Origin: Gonocerus acuteangulatus
Lineage: Eukaryota; Arthropoda; Insecta; Hemiptera; Coreidae
Direction: 5' to 3'
Assembly (NCBI GenBank): GCA_946811695.1
Contig: OX328128.1
Location: 77,573,960-77,637,959, forward strand
DNA: 64,000 nt
Both the position numbers and the translations under genes were made by a program. The notes beneath the pieces are model-generated. The model was not told the origin of the DNA, did not search any database, and was given only the letters and a program-made list of their open reading frames with translations. Below are positions 43,260 to 55,225 of this stretch, piece after piece. Numbering within the stretch: the first letter of the stretch is position 1; the number at the start of each line of letters is the position of its first letter.

Positions 43260-43510
43260 AACTCCACAACTCGGCGCTATTCAGTGGGCGTTTTTCCCAC
43301 TCAATAAAAACACTTGGCGAACTGGCTCCATCGTGAGGAGAAGTTGGATCCCAAGCCACGAAGGACTTGAAGGAAATGAAAGGAATGAGAATTTCAGTCG
43401 CCTACGTATTTTTTGTTCCGAGAACAGATATAGTTCTTTTCTCTCGGAACATTCACCCTGCACAACAATCAGCATAAACGGAAGAGGAAAATTATAATAT
43501 TCGGCTTAAT
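43260..43510 (+). pseudogene. Non-LTR retrotransposon RNase H scrap
   Basis: Frame 1 reads SIVRRSWIPSHEGLEGNERN, the WIPSHxGIxGNExAD block near the end of LINE RNase H domains. It follows directly on a family A element. The duplicate lies at 48652-48902. Confidence 0.6.
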
Positions 43511-44094
43511 ATTCCGCCTAGAATATTACATGCCAAATATTCTGGGCAGGAGACACCGAAGCTTGAGTAGCCTGTTCCTATGCACAGACCTAGTCATAGT
43601 ACTATTGCTTAAAATTGCACAGCTGTTCTTATAGTGGTCCTCAAAAAACCCTTCATTTTTCATGTCATTCGTCACAATGAAACAATGAAAACTAATGCTG
43701 GAAGCTAATATAGAAGAAAAAACAAAAAAAAAACAGAAAAAAAGGGAGCGAAAAGATTGGAGTGGGAAAACAACAGTAAAATTCCTAAAAGGGAAATTAA
43801 ACAAACCAAAAAAACTAACCGTAAGTTTCAAATGTGGCAATATTGTCGAGGTAATTTCTTTTGATAGTTCATTATGTTTGAAAGGATAAGAACATATCCC
43901 TGGAAGTGACGAGTCTGATGAATTTGTTTGTCTTGCGTGTTACATCCTGGTGTTTGATGAAGATATAAATCAAGATGATGAAATGTAAATTAATTATTTT
44001 ATTTCATGTTACATAATACCTACCAGCATTTGTTATCTATTTTTTACTAGTTATATTCATAATGTTAAAAAAGAAGAAATATTTTAATGTTTTA

Positions 44095-44230
44095 GCGCGG
44101 TTCCTCCCTCCCTTCATAGGAAGAAACCCCGCTTATAAGTTTGATCTCATGAAACAATCTGGAAGTCCCGACTAGAAAATTTTGCGTTTCAGAACCCCTA
44201 GAGACCGAAAATAACGGTGGCTCAAATTTT

Positions 44231-44284
<54 letters not shown>

Positions 44285-45236
44285 TATATTTATGTATATA
44301 TATATATTTGTCTGTTCGCTCATTTCTGGCTTCCCTAATGGTCCGATTTGGTACAAAAATCCGTCGTCCAATTTGAAAGGTCAAGTTCGTTAACCAGCAA
44401 AATCCGCCCACTGGAAGGTGGCGTTTGGTGCGAAATTCGCGCAAAAAAATGCTCACGTTTTTGAGTTCATATGCTTGTAAGAACTTGTTTTATAGGCTTC
44501 TTGGCCAAAGAAAACGAATGAAACCATTTTCAAGGCCGTTTTCGAGAAAACTGGAAAAATAGTTGTTGAATACCGTTTTTGGATTGGGTACTTAGAATCA
44601 TGAGATTCAGTTGAAACATTTTCTTCATGTTCAACATTCATCAAAACTAATATGTTGAAATATTTGTTACGTTTGGAATTAAGGAAGGGTTAGAATAAAA
44701 TATTTTATGAACAGACATGAAAAGTTTTCGTAACTTTGTAAATTTTCCTAAATATCTCTAAAACGGTTGAGAATCTTGGGAAGCGGAAGTTTACCATTCA
44801 AAAGCTTACTAAATTTTCTACAAAATAGATTCTAAAGAAATTGTTGATTAGGCATTGTCAATCGGAGAAATAAGTGCTTAAAACTTCAAATGTGTTTGTT
44901 TTGTTCTTTTGGCCGGGTTTTCGTAGTCGTTTAACTCACATTTTAATGGGGTGATGTTTTTTTTAATTGCATTTATTTATAGAATTAGTATTACTGCAGA
45001 AGAAATCAAGAAAATTAGAAACATTTTGATATTTGTTTTGATATTTGAAATAACTATTTGTAGCAGTTGGGCTGGCCAACCAGTGGTGGGTGCCATTCCA
45101 GGTATAAGGGTACGCTGCCTCTTGGTAACTGGTCCTTTGTTTACAGCGGAAAGGTTAAACCAAAATAATAACGGTTTCTATTTCAATCTTCCCAAATGAC
45201 ACTAGGGATAAGAACTGAACCGCGCTAAGATATATT
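44095..45236 (+). mobile_element. Helentron-like family B element in duplicate unit
   Basis: Copy of 39798-40945 with a shorter (TA)n tract (44234-44281) and scattered single-base changes. Confidence 0.6.
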
Positions 45237-45744
45237 ACATTAAAGTTTATGATATTTGTGACAATTATTTCCTTATAATGACCTATTATAACATAAGAAA
45301 AAAAAAATGTTAAGAGTACAAGGGGTGTCAATAACTGTAGTGTCAATAACCCATCCAAAGGGTGTCAATAACTAGTTTTTGCACTTTTTACCATAATTAT
45401 TGCCATATGTTAAAATGTATTGAACTTTTGAAAGAAAAATCCACTTGAGTCTTTCAAAGGATAGATAAAGAGGAGCTATAGCAAGTTTCAGTTTGATCCC
45501 TTCATAAAAAGTTTTTTTTTTTAATTTCGCCGCAGAAATGTAGTCTTAAGGGTGTCAATAACTGTCCGGTTTACCCTATTTATTGATTATTATTTATTAA
45601 TACTTTTACTTATGTTAAGGATATATTTTTCTATAAAGACATCATAACCTCCACAATTTAATGTGAAACAGGTACGTACGTATTAGCTTCAACGCATGTT
45701 AAAAATGTGGGTCCCGTTCATAGATCTGGATCATGGATAACGCA

Positions 45745-46857
45745 TTTCCATTGGTCTATTCCTATGAGCCATTCTATTGGCCGTTGTGTTTCTAGTAACC
45801 GTCTTGTTCCCTTTTTATTTTGAATGCAATTAATTTGTACATTGGTGCTTGTTACGCAATTGGTGTTTCTTTGTTGTTACGCTATTTCCTAGTTAGTTGT
45901 TTGTTTTCATAGTTTCTTATTTATTTTACGCTGTTAAATTACAATCGGTCCATTATCCACCGAAAAACCATCTTTGATCTATATCAACGGGTTGGATTGA
46001 CTAAAGTTTCGATACAACCTTGAGCGAGCGGAAACGCATAGAAATTGTGCCATTAACATAAGTGCTACGCGTTTCCGCTCGCTCGAGGTTATATTGAAAC
46101 TCTAGTCAACCCAAATCGTTGATTATCCCGTCGTCATATTGGCAAAAACTCAGTTGACAGTATGAATCCAGATCTCTGAGAGCCGGTTCTTTAACCTGTG
46201 TTGAAGCTAATACGTAAGTACTATGTAACATTCACAAATACAATTCCATCTTCTTCAATTCCAACCAGCGCTAGTATTTTGACCAATGGATTATAAAACA
46301 TGAAATTTAAGTATTGGTGTTAAAAATATGGAACAAGCAGTTAGAAAGTTGGTGCTGTAGATGGATGCGACTAGACATGAAAGTTTCTGAGCAAGTGTCT
46401 TTTGTTTTAAATCTCGTGAGCCTAAAACGATTCCAAGTTCTGATTACATCCCGACACGAAACCTCTTATACAAAGCGCAGACGAGACTTTGCTTAAGTGA
46501 TTCTTATGTGAGAAATGTTTCAAGAAGATGCCTTCCTTGGGAAATTATTAAAGTGTAAATAGAATATTTAAATTCTATTTAACGACTTCCTGATGTTTCC
46601 CCTTTTTAGATATCCATTTATAAGTTGATCAAATATTGGTCTGGAGCCCCGAATCTATCTCTCGAACCACTACTTAAGAAGGTCTTTCAGCATATTAGTC
46701 GAGAAAACATGAACACTGACAGCAAGAAAAAATAGAATGCAAATAGGACGCACAAACCTTCAAACGTAATAGGTCTGTGGGCGTTTCTGTGCTGATGGAG
46801 ATTCATTCGCCTCTCAAATATTTGTCTTTAATATTTCAATATAAAAAATGACCCATA
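45745..46857. other. 1,113-bp block present only in duplication unit 2, with nested hairpins
   Basis: Absent from unit 1, where GCAT joins directly to TCTC. It contains a strong hairpin at about 45990-46125: GAGCGAGCGGAAACGC faces GCGTTTCCGCTCGCTC, with further pairing outward (GGTTGGATTGACTAAAG / CTCTAGTCAACCC). 46155-46225 is an inverted copy of 45670-45740 (ACGTATTAGCTTCAAC against GTTGAAGCTAATACGT), which lies just outside the block. So unit 1 probably lost it by a short-homology deletion rather than unit 2 gaining it. No coding domain seen. Confidence 0.8.
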
Positions 46858-47176
46858 TTCTCAACAATATTTCATGTGTTAGCGGAATGTCAATAAATAA
46901 AAACATTACTACACACAAGTGAATTTATTAAAATGGATTTACATGTTTCGCCTCCCTGTTGTCCAACCGCAAACAAAAAATGACTAGAAGGGGCGTGCGC
47001 ACTGCCTGGTTCTTTTCTTCGTGGTACACCTATAAATGCCTTAAAATTAAGTAAAGCCTAAAGTAAGGTAGGATCATCTACATAGCTGATGGTCAGCTGA
47101 TTTGTGTTAATTTTGGTTTTTACATTTTTACCTTCCCAGTAAATAAAAGAAAATACTTTAACATTGTACGGCGTTT

Positions 47177-47323
47177 TTTAGCACTTTCCTCCGAAGGAAA
47201 GGAACTATTGAGGTTGCACTCATGACGGAATTTTTGAAAAATTTCTTCAAATCTTTATCGATCCTACCTAGTAGACACCGAAAATGACCCCCGTTAAAAT
47301 TTATATATATCTATATATATATA

Positions 47324-47387
<64 letters not shown>

Positions 47388-48426
47388 TGTTAACACGATA
47401 GCGGCCAGAGTTTTTGTTTTTTCGTCACGAAACTTGGTATATAGCATTCAATTAGCAAACGATTGAACGAGTTCGTTAACCACCAAAGTCGGTCCACCGG
47501 AAGGGGGGGTTTACCCCGAACCCAAAACACTAATTTGACTATGTCAGCCGTAATATTTGTTATATTTCAACGATACTCGGTATTCGTAGTGGTAATATAG
47601 TGAGAAAAGTGAGATATAAAAATGAACTAAATCGGTTCATTAGAAGGGGGGGTTTACTCCGGACCCACAATACCAATTCGCCATTACCAGCCGTGATTTT
47701 TGGTATATTTCGATGAAACTCGGTATTCGTAGTGGTAATCCACAGGTAAATAACTGTTGTAAAAATAAACTAAATCGGTTCATTAGGAGGGGGGTTTACT
47801 CCGGACCCACAATACCAATTCGCCACTACCAGCCGTGATTTTTGGTATATTTCGACGAAACTCGGTATTCGTAGTGGTAATCTACAGGTAAATATGTGTT
47901 GTAAAAATAAACTAAATCGGTTCATTAGAAGGGGGGGTCCCAAATTCTTAATATACTCATACCGGTCGTAATTTCTGCTGTATTGTAACGAAACGCGGTA
48001 TACGTCGTGGGTAACTCATGAGAAAGAAGTGTTGTAAAAATGAGCTGAATCGGTCAATCGGAAAGCGGGGGTTTAATTTGTAATATATTTCAATAGAAAA
48101 GCCCGTCAGACGTAGGTTCACAAAGCCGCCGCAAGGAGCGCTTTCTACCACTAGAGTGACTGTATCCTGTTCCTGCGTTAGATCAAAACACGATAATATG
48201 AGTTTTTTTGTATTTATTACGTAGTGTAATAGGTACCATGTGTAAACATAACTCTGGAAGCATATTATTAATTGGTCAGTTACTCATTACAAATTTAAAA
48301 GAGAACTATTCATGTTTTTATTTTATTTATGTAGGATATTTTAAGCAAATTGTTCTGGAAAGCAATCTACACTACCCAAATTCTGAGGAAAGTGCTTAGT
48401 TATGCAGCTACTGCGTGACGGACTTT
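47177..48426 (+). mobile_element. Helentron-like element, family A copy 3
   Basis: Duplicate of copy 2 with a shorter (TA)n tract (about 47324-47384). Confidence 0.65.
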
Positions 48427-48651
48427 ATGTATTTACTCATTGCTGCCCCAAGGCATAAAGCGGTTCACGCCCTTTGCGTTCAACAACGGCAAAAATATTA
48501 AGCCGGGACTTGTTAACGAGTTTAATATCACATTTCGTAACTTGCTTCGCCAAGTCCTCTATGAATAATGAAGTCCAAGCACGTACGTTAGGACTTGAGA
48601 GAGGCAACTAGCTGCGAAAACAAACATCGGACTAACTTTTCCTTCTGACAA

Positions 48652-48902
48652 AACTCCACAACTCGGCGCTATTCAGTGGGCGTTTTTCCCACTCAATAAA
48701 AACACTTGGCGAACTGGCTCCATCGTGAGGAGAAGTTGGATCCCAAGCCACGAAGGACTTGAAGGAAATGAAAGGAATGAGAATTTCAGTCGCCTACGTA
48801 TTTTTTGTTCCGAGAACAGATATAGTTCTTTTCTCTCGGAACATTCACCCTGCACAACAATCAGCATAAACGGAAGAGGAAAATTATAATATTCGGCTTA
48901 AT
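48652..48902 (+). pseudogene. Non-LTR RNase H scrap (duplicate)
   Basis: Identical block to that at 43260-43510. Confidence 0.6.
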
Positions 48903-49054
48903 ATTCCGCCTAGAATATTACATGCCAAATATTCTGGGCAGGAGACACCGAAGCTTGAGTAGCCTGTTCCTATGCACAGACCTAGTCATAGTACTATTGC
49001 TTAAAATTGCACAGCTGTTCTTATAGTGGTCCTCAAAAAACCCTTCATTTTTCA

Positions 49055-49669
49055 AGTCAATTTAATAAAATAGGCAGACGGCCAAGTCATAATATCGGCG
49101 ATGCAAATGCAAAATATCGAATGTGAAAAAACGCATTTTTCATTTTAAATCTTTGCTGATTGCTGTTGGACACATGGACGGCAAACTCTAGAATCTAAGT
49201 TCACACATTAAAAGGAGAATGTAACCACTGCCATAAGGTCAAATCTGCCGACTATTTGACTGTCTAAAAGCAAAGTAATAAATGAAAGTATTTTCACTCT
49301 TGAAAGTTGTGATTTTCACATTCGATACTTTGCTTTTGCATCGACGATATAAAAACACTTTTATAGGTGTCATTTTTATTGTAACTAATTTCTAAAAGGT
49401 GCTTAAAAACCGCTGAACATAGTTGACATATTTTCTACATGTTTGAGATTCAGCTAAACAATGATATTTAAATTTTGGTTACTTTTGGAGTTAGAGAAGT
49501 ATTCGGAAAAAAAATGTATTAACAGGCTTAAAAAGTTTTTTTTTTTTAAATATCTGAAAAACGGTTGGGCAATTTCAAATTGTTCCACAGTGGCACAGTT
49601 TTTCACAAATTTAATTATGTTACTCTGGCCGGATGGAATACAGCATGATGTTTTCTCTGATTATGAAGT
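49055..49669 (+). repeat. Very diverged family-B-like repeat
   Basis: AGGTGCTTAAAAACCGCTGA, AGATTCAGCTAAACAATGAT and TATCTGAAAAACGGTTGGGC follow the order of matching stretches at 40310-40480 (AGATTCAGTTGAAAC, ATATCTCTAAAACGGTTG). No gene seen; the open frame 49461-49679 is within it. Confidence 0.4.
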
Positions 49670-50130
49670 CTGTGTTTAACATAAGTGCTGTACTGGAGTA
49701 CTGGTTTGTTGGTCTGTCTTCTCCTGTCATGAGGTATGAGTGAGTCTGTGTTTAACAGTAAGTGCTGAACTGGAGTACTGGTTTGATGGTCTGTCTTCTC
49801 CTGTCATGAGGTATGAGTAAGTCTGTGTTTAACAGTAAGTGCTGAACTGGAGTACTGGTTTGTTGGTCTGTCTTCTCCTGTCATGAGGTATGAGTAAGTC
49901 TGTGTTTAACAGTAAGTGCTGAACTGGAGTACTGGTTTGTTGGTCTGTCTTCTCCTGTCATGAGGTATGAGTGAGTCTGTGTTTAACAGTAAGTGCTGTA
50001 CTGGAGTACTGGTTTGATGGTCTGTCTTCTCCTGTCATGAGGTATGAGTAAGTCTGTGTTTAACAGTAAGTGCTGAACTGGAGTACTGGTTTGTTGGTCT
50101 GTCTTCTCCTGTCATGAGGTATGAGTGAGT
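49670..50130 (+). repeat. 77-bp minisatellite, about six units
   Basis: Unit includes GAGTCTGTGTTTAACAGTAA, GTGCTGAACTGGAGTACTGG and TCTGTCTTCTCCTGTCATGA. Sites alternate (GTGA/GTAA, GTTG/GATG, GAAC/GTAC) between units. Confidence 0.95.
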
Positions 50131-50660
50131 GAGTCGAATACGGCTTACATATTTAAGTTTTAACAAATATAATATTAATTTTCCAAACAATAATCCTGCC
50201 GTTAAACCTCCACCAGCTATATCTACCGCCCCCTCCCCTAGAAACATTCGTCTGTCTATGACGTGTAGAGGAAGTGTCCTAGTGATGTGTAGCTAGCGGT
50301 CCCTGGCGGAAGTTACAGAGAGCTAATAGAGTCAATGTGTAATTAGGGTTGCAAATAGGATTTGCATAATTCGAGAAATTACTCCATAACGAGATTCTCC
50401 TGGGGATTAGCAATTCTACAGTTATAGTCCCCTAGTACAATAACTATTATCAAAACTCAGGGAAGATTCGGCCAGTAACATCATATATCTACATGAAACA
50501 TTGGTATATTTCGTCTGATGTCGTAGACAATCTATTCTAGAAATTGTATTATAAAAATAATTCATAAATTATAAATAGGGTCAATACATATCAAGAGGTC
50601 AAAGGGTTATTTTTACTACCAATCACATAAGAAATAAGTAATTAAAACAATTTTTTTAAA
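50131..50660. other. Unassigned DNA
   Basis: No gene or repeat recognised. Confidence 0.4.
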
Positions 50661-50661
50661 A

Positions 50662-50930
50662 AGTCCGACTCGCAGGAACTACGTCAACTTAGCGCAGTTC
50701 CGTTTATGTCTCGAGTGTTGTTATTAAAGGAATAGTAGCAGTTACACGTAGAATTTGATCTAACAATTGAGAATTATCAAGTCCTTATTTCTCCGACTGA
50801 CTTCAGAACCTTTTTTGAAGACAATTTAGTAAGCTTGCGTTTCCCAAACGTTTTTGAAAATATACGAAAATCCCAAAACGTTTCATGCCTGTTAATAAAA
50901 ATTTGTTTTTTCTAGTACTTTCGGATCCCA
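50662..50930 (-). repeat. Helentron-like family B, 3' end on the minus strand
   Basis: Plus-strand AAAGTCCGACTCGCAGGAAC + TACGTCAACTTAGCGCAGTT is the complement of the family end; further on, CTTATTTCTCCGACTGAC and TTCATGCCTGTTAATAA mirror the family B 3' body. This copy gives the best view of the end: GCGCTAAG, a short hairpin region and CGAGTCGGACTTT. Confidence 0.65.
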
Positions 50931-51021
50931 AAATTTACTTATCATAGATTAAATAGATAACAAACGCCTGGAACAAGATTTAACTGAATTAATCGTTTCT
51001 GAATGCCCAAACAGAACATTA

Positions 51022-51071
<50 letters not shown>

Positions 51072-51420
51072 TTTGAGGTTTCTTCGCTGAGGAGAATTTT
51101 TGATGTTAATACAGCATTCTCTAGCGGTCGGTTTTTCTGAGTGATATTTCGCAGAAATTCCATCCTGCTTCCTCAGAGCGTTGTCCACGTTTTTTTCCCT
51201 TTTAAACGTAATATTACCAAGATTGTCGCTAGTCGAAAGCAAGGTTTGCATATGTAAAAATTAAAAATTAATTATTATATAATTATAATAATTGATATAT
51301 AATAATTATAATAATTATTATTATAATTATTATAATGGGGGGTGGGGTCTCTCAGATTACTGGAGAATATTTTTACTGGGGGATAGTTCCAACCAGTAAA
51401 AAGAGTTATGTTTATTTTTT
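50931..51420. other. AT-rich spacer with (TA)n tract
   Basis: (TA)n at 51021-51068, palindromic ATAATTATAATAATT at 51275-51335 and a G-run near 51338. The minus-strand frames here read through the TA tract and are not genes. Confidence 0.5.
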
Positions 51421-51424
51421 TAAA

Positions 51425-51735
51425 TATATTTTTTTTTTTTAATTATGGGCATTAAGAAATTGTCTGACGATTCTAGCTGTGTCGAGTAGAACTGCTTGCT
51501 GGGATAGTATTAGGTGTTCCTCTGACAATTTCAGATATTTGGTGGCACTAACTGTAGTATTCGGTATCAAACCATTGGTCGAAATGATAACTGCAGTAAC
51601 TCTAGCGGAATCTAATTTATAGAGATCTTTTAACTCAATGGCCAAGTCTTGATATTTTCGCAGCTTTTCGGCATATGCTTTCCGGATATTCTCATCATTC
51701 GGCACTGAGATATCAATTATATCAACAGAATATAT
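51425..51735 (-). pseudogene. Non-LTR retrotransposon fragment (ORF2 C-terminal region)
   Basis: The minus strand reads IDISVPNDENIRKAYAEKL, then RKYQDLAIELKDLYKL and VTAVIISTNGLIPNTT. It matches the IDxAxPxDxxxxxKExEKxxKYxxLxxE...vVPVVIgalG block found near the C-terminus of many LINE ORF2 proteins. The frame ends at 51439. A fragment of a lineage different from the Jockey-like pieces. Confidence 0.75.
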
Positions 51736-52270
51736 ATTATTATATATTATTATTCATTATATTATTATTATTATTATTCAATTATATATTATTATATTAT
51801 TATTATCAACTGTTTTAGGAATATGCTCGACTAAACCTACTTTACATCGCCCTCTACTGAAAAGACCGAAAAAATGCACTTCGCCATAGATGCGGTGCGA
51901 TGAATAAATATGTAAAAATACAATAATCTGAGCTTATCAAAAATTGTTTATGACATTATATGATTTCACATTTTGGGGATATCAGAGTTTAATATATTAG
52001 ATTCTAATTCTAAGAGAATGATTGATTTATTCTGGTTCTGGCTCAATTGATCCCTCTAAAACCTTCTCCAGCAACAGGCATCAGATGAGAGCTGCCCTGA
52101 TCAGATGACGAGATATCTGAATACTGGTTCTCCTACTCTTTGGTATTTGAGTCCACCTTTGAAATAGGATCGGTACCTACATGAAGAGTGAAATGCCCAA
52201 ATTGTTTCTAGAAATTGGACAATAATGTCCAATGCGACAAGTAGATTCCTCGCGTTCCTGTCTATCTTGT
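51736..52270. other. Unassigned AT-rich DNA
   Basis: ATT-rich simple sequence at 51736-51810. No gene seen. Confidence 0.4.
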
Positions 52271-52279
52271 CCAATCTCA

Positions 52280-52890
52280 TTATATTAGGGGGCGATCCAA
52301 TTTACATTATATTATTAGGGCCTTAATGTTATATCAAAAGGGGCGTTCCAATTTATATTGTATTATTAGGGCCTTAACATTATATTAATAGGGGCGATCC
52401 AATTTACATTGTATTATTAGGGCTTTAATATTATATTAATAGGGGCGATCCAATTTACATTATATTATTAGGGCCTTAATATTATATTAATAGGGGCGAT
52501 CCAATTTACAATGTATTATTAGGACATTAATATCACATTCTTAGGGGCGATCCAATTCACATTATATTATTAGGGCCTTAATATTATATTAATAGGGGCG
52601 ATCCAATTTACAATGTATTATTAGGACATTAATATTACATTAATAGGGGCGATCCAATTCACATTATATTATTAGGGCCTTAATATTATATTGATAGGGG
52701 CAATCCCATTTGCATTATATTATTAGGAGGCGATTATATTACATTATATTAGTAGGGCTATTATATCATATTAATAGGGGCGATCCAATTTAGATTATAT
52801 TTTTAGGACCTTAATATTATAATAATAGGGGCGATCCAATTTACGTTATATTATTAGTGGGCGATTATATTACATTATATTAGTAGGGTT
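52280..52890. repeat. Degenerate tandem repeat, about 51 bp, roughly eleven units
   Basis: Unit AGGGGCGATCCAATTTACAT + TATATTATTAGGGCCTTAAT + ATTATATTAAT. Units vary (GACATT for GCCTT; some shortened near 52720-52770 and 52855-52885). AT-rich with regularly spaced GGGGCGATCC. Confidence 0.9.
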
Positions 52891-52959
52891 ATTAAATAAA
52901 AAGATAAAATCTTACAAGAGTCCCAAGATTCGAAATCACGTCCATTATAATTAACTAAG

Positions 52960-53040
52960 GAATTTGAGGACGGGTTATCTACAGGTTACCTCCCTTTTCT
53001 AGCCGGGATAGGAAACACTCGGCTCAGATCGTTAAGTGCT
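52960..53040 (-). repeat. SINE body/tail fragment
   Basis: Minus strand: ATCCCGGCTAGAAAAGGGAG + GTAACCTGTAGATAACCCGT, the same block as 54715-54770 (type III SINE). No head is visible. Confidence 0.6.
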
Positions 53041-53049
53041 CATGCCTCA

Positions 53050-54600
53050 ACACTCACGGCAATAAATGCAAATTTGAAGGATTTTAATATTTTTGCGATC
53101 TATGGTTTGTGTACCGTAGACATTTGTTAGAACTTTTCTCTGAGCCTTTGAGCAGTTTTCCGGATGAATAACACTTTTGTAAATTGGAGGTCTACATTCG
53201 CAGGAAGTATGGTAAAGTTGGCAAGGGATTATACCGGAAACGGACGACACTTGAGAACTTCTCGAGTTTTGAAAGGAGAAATCTTTGACACGGAATATAC
53301 TTTATTCAAAGTCCCCTTCCCTTCTTGTGCCATATTCAGTATATCATTTCCATTTAGTCAATTGTGGCAGGGAACCCAACTTTTCAAACAGACTGTTATG
53401 CTTTTATTGGAGAGCTGAAGAGTCGGTCACAAGTTGAACTCTTATTGAGTTAAGCATTCTTAAGGGAAAGATAAGTTTTCTTTTAACACTTGGCTTCTCC
53501 TCTACGAAGTCGTATTGGTTTTGACTTTTTAAAATAAAAAAAAAAACAAATAGATTCAAATAGATTTTTTTCTAAATCAAAGAGGTATCATTTTGAAGCT
53601 TATAATAATGAAACTTTTGAGGCGGAGGCAAATCTCTAAGTCCAAAAATAGCTGATTAAGAAAATATTGAATAATTTAATATACACTAATATCAAGCATT
53701 CTCATCTATATGGCTTTTAATAAAGCTCTTAATTTACATGGTAATATTTCAACGATGGGTGATTCTTATTGGAAATTTCATTGGAACGCTCATTTTTGCG
53801 TTGCTGAACTAAAAATTTTGGGTAGAATAAACCCCTAATGTTATCACTAGGGACCGGATTCTTAGGTTTTCACCTATTTTTTTCCTTTCTCCTAAACATA
53901 ATATTGATCGTTTTTTTTTTTTATATGATTCGCTTCTTGTAGTATCATTCATGCAAATTTGGAAGAACCTAAAAAACCTATTCAGGATGATATCACCTAA
54001 AACCCGATGGAATGACCTAAACAGACCTAATCTTTAAAATAGAAAATACAATTCAATTAACTCATTTCCTCGATCAAACAATTTTCTTAAAAGCATCTTC
54101 CCTTATCCAGACGTCCAAGGAAATTTTAATTGGAGTATCGCTTCCACCAGACCCATTTTAACGCACTGGGGAAAAAATAAAAACAGTTTTTGTCGCTTTG
54201 GGTATGAATGAAGCAGCTGCCATTTTGAAGGCTTCGATGTTCCTCCAGACTAACGAGATTCGTCCTGTCGATCCAGGTAGTGAAATTCTTCCTGATGTTC
54301 ATTAGAAGTTGGAACTCTTTAGCTGAGAAACTTAAAAATCTCCTTTAGATATTTGTTTTAATTTAATGTTCTTAATTATTTTTTATTATTAATTTATCTT
54401 TCATTAAATAATTTAATTTATTTGTATTTATTCACTTTTATTATTGTTTTTAAATAAAAATCTTCTTGAATATTTAGACATCTTTTTTAAAAATAATAAG
54501 TCATATTTTTGAATATACTACTTTTTTTTTTCTTTTTTTTTCAAGGAATCCCTCGACTTACATATCCGTAAGTCGTTCGTCCGTTTTAATTATTTAATTG
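53050..54600. other. Long stretch without recognised genes
   Basis: Short frames at 53047-53250 (minus) and 53164-53418 (plus) overlap each other and show no known motif. Around 53940-54060 there are repeated ACCTAAAA-type phrases like those near 55320-55500. Otherwise nothing seen. Confidence 0.4.
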
Positions 54601-54604
54601 GAGA

Positions 54605-54810
54605 CCCGGTCGCCGTGAGGGTCGCCGTGTGAGCTCTTAACACTCCGTGCCAAAGGTCGTGGTTTTGATTCCCACTAGGGGCGGTGGCTTTTCTTTCGAA
54701 AAAAAAAAGCATCATCCCTATCCTGGCTAGAAAAGGGTGTTAACCTATAGATAACCCGTCTAAAATTCGTAGATAATAATAAATGGACGTTAAAATTTAA
54801 ATAAATAAAT
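54605..54810 (+). mobile_element. tRNA-derived SINE (type III), longer copy
   Basis: GTCGCCGTGTGAGCTCTTAA, CCGTGCCAAAGGTCGTGG, a B-box-like GGTTTTGATTCCC, CACTAGGGGCGGTGGC and an A-run. A second domain follows with CCTGGCTAGAAAAGGGTG and TAACCTATAGATAACCCG, and an AT-rich end. It links the short head at 25585 with the body seen at 1600-1640. Confidence 0.7.
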
Positions 54811-54825
54811 TATATATATTTTTTT

Positions 54826-54999
54826 TCATGGCTGATCAAATATTTGGATATTAGCGCCGGGCTATCTACAGGTTACCACCCTTTTATAATGCCAACAGCA
54901 CGTGGTCGGTCACCCATTCAGGTACTGACCACACCTGACATTGCTTAACTTCGGTGATCTACGGGAACCGGTGTATTCAACGTGGCTATGGCCGTTGGC
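54826..54999 (-). mobile_element. 5S rRNA-headed SINE, near full length
   Basis: 54999-54891 on the minus strand is a 109-nt 5S rRNA-like head: GCCAACGGCCATAGCCACGT, GATCACCGAAGTTAAGCAAT, GTGGTCAGTACCTGAATGGG and ends CACGTGCTGTTGGC. Compared with a normal 5S of about 119-120 nt it lacks roughly ten nucleotides after GGTGACC. The tail TTATAAAAGGGTGGTAACCT + GTAGATAGCCCGGCGCTAAT and an A-run follow, the same as at 15932-16009. It is a SINE3-type element or a processed 5S derivative rather than a 5S gene, because the tail recurs with it. Confidence 0.85.
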
Positions 55000-55107
55000 G
55001 AATATACTATTCTATAAAATATTGTTATTTATTGTTTATTTTTATGTCACTATTTATGTACATATTAATTTAGCAATTATATTTTATTTTCATTTTTTTT
55101 TTTTTTT

Positions 55108-55225
55108 TTTAGGCGCATCAACATCTAGGCCATTAGCGCCGACATCCAGGGTGCAGCGAGGAATTTTCCCCATCTCCCGCTTATGGGTCCAAGGCGCTAG
55201 CCACTAGACCATGGGAGACCCCATT
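55108..55225 (-). mobile_element. tRNA-derived SINE (type IV) on the minus strand
   Basis: Minus strand: TGGTCTAGTGGCTAGCGCCT (A box), CCCATAAGCGGGAGATGGGG (degenerate B-box region), CACCCTGGATGTCGGCGCTA and ATGGCCTAGATGTTGATGCG, then CCT and an A-run (T-run on plus at about 55094-55109). The tail is the shared GGCGCTAAT...GCGCC type. Confidence 0.8.

Larger units (their letters stand above)
39364..43660 (+). repeat. Segmental tandem duplication, unit 1 (4,297 bp)
   Basis: The sequence from CATGTCATTCGTCACAATG here is repeated from 43661 with very few differences outside (TA)n lengths. It includes the pogo right half, family B and family A elements and a LINE RNase H scrap. Junction microhomology is only a few bases (CATGTCA at the left border, CAAGTCA after unit 2). 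Confidence 0.95.
43661..49054 (+). repeat. Segmental tandem duplication, unit 2 (5,394 bp)
   Basis: Head-to-tail repeat of 39364-43660. Offsets are 4,297, 4,291 (shorter TA tract), then 5,404 and 5,392 after a 1,113-bp extra block. Near-identity over kilobases implies a recent event. Confidence 0.95.

Noticed and set aside
54891..54999. Functional 5S rRNA gene
   Set aside because: It is about ten bases short, and the downstream tail recurs with a second truncated copy, as expected for a SINE.
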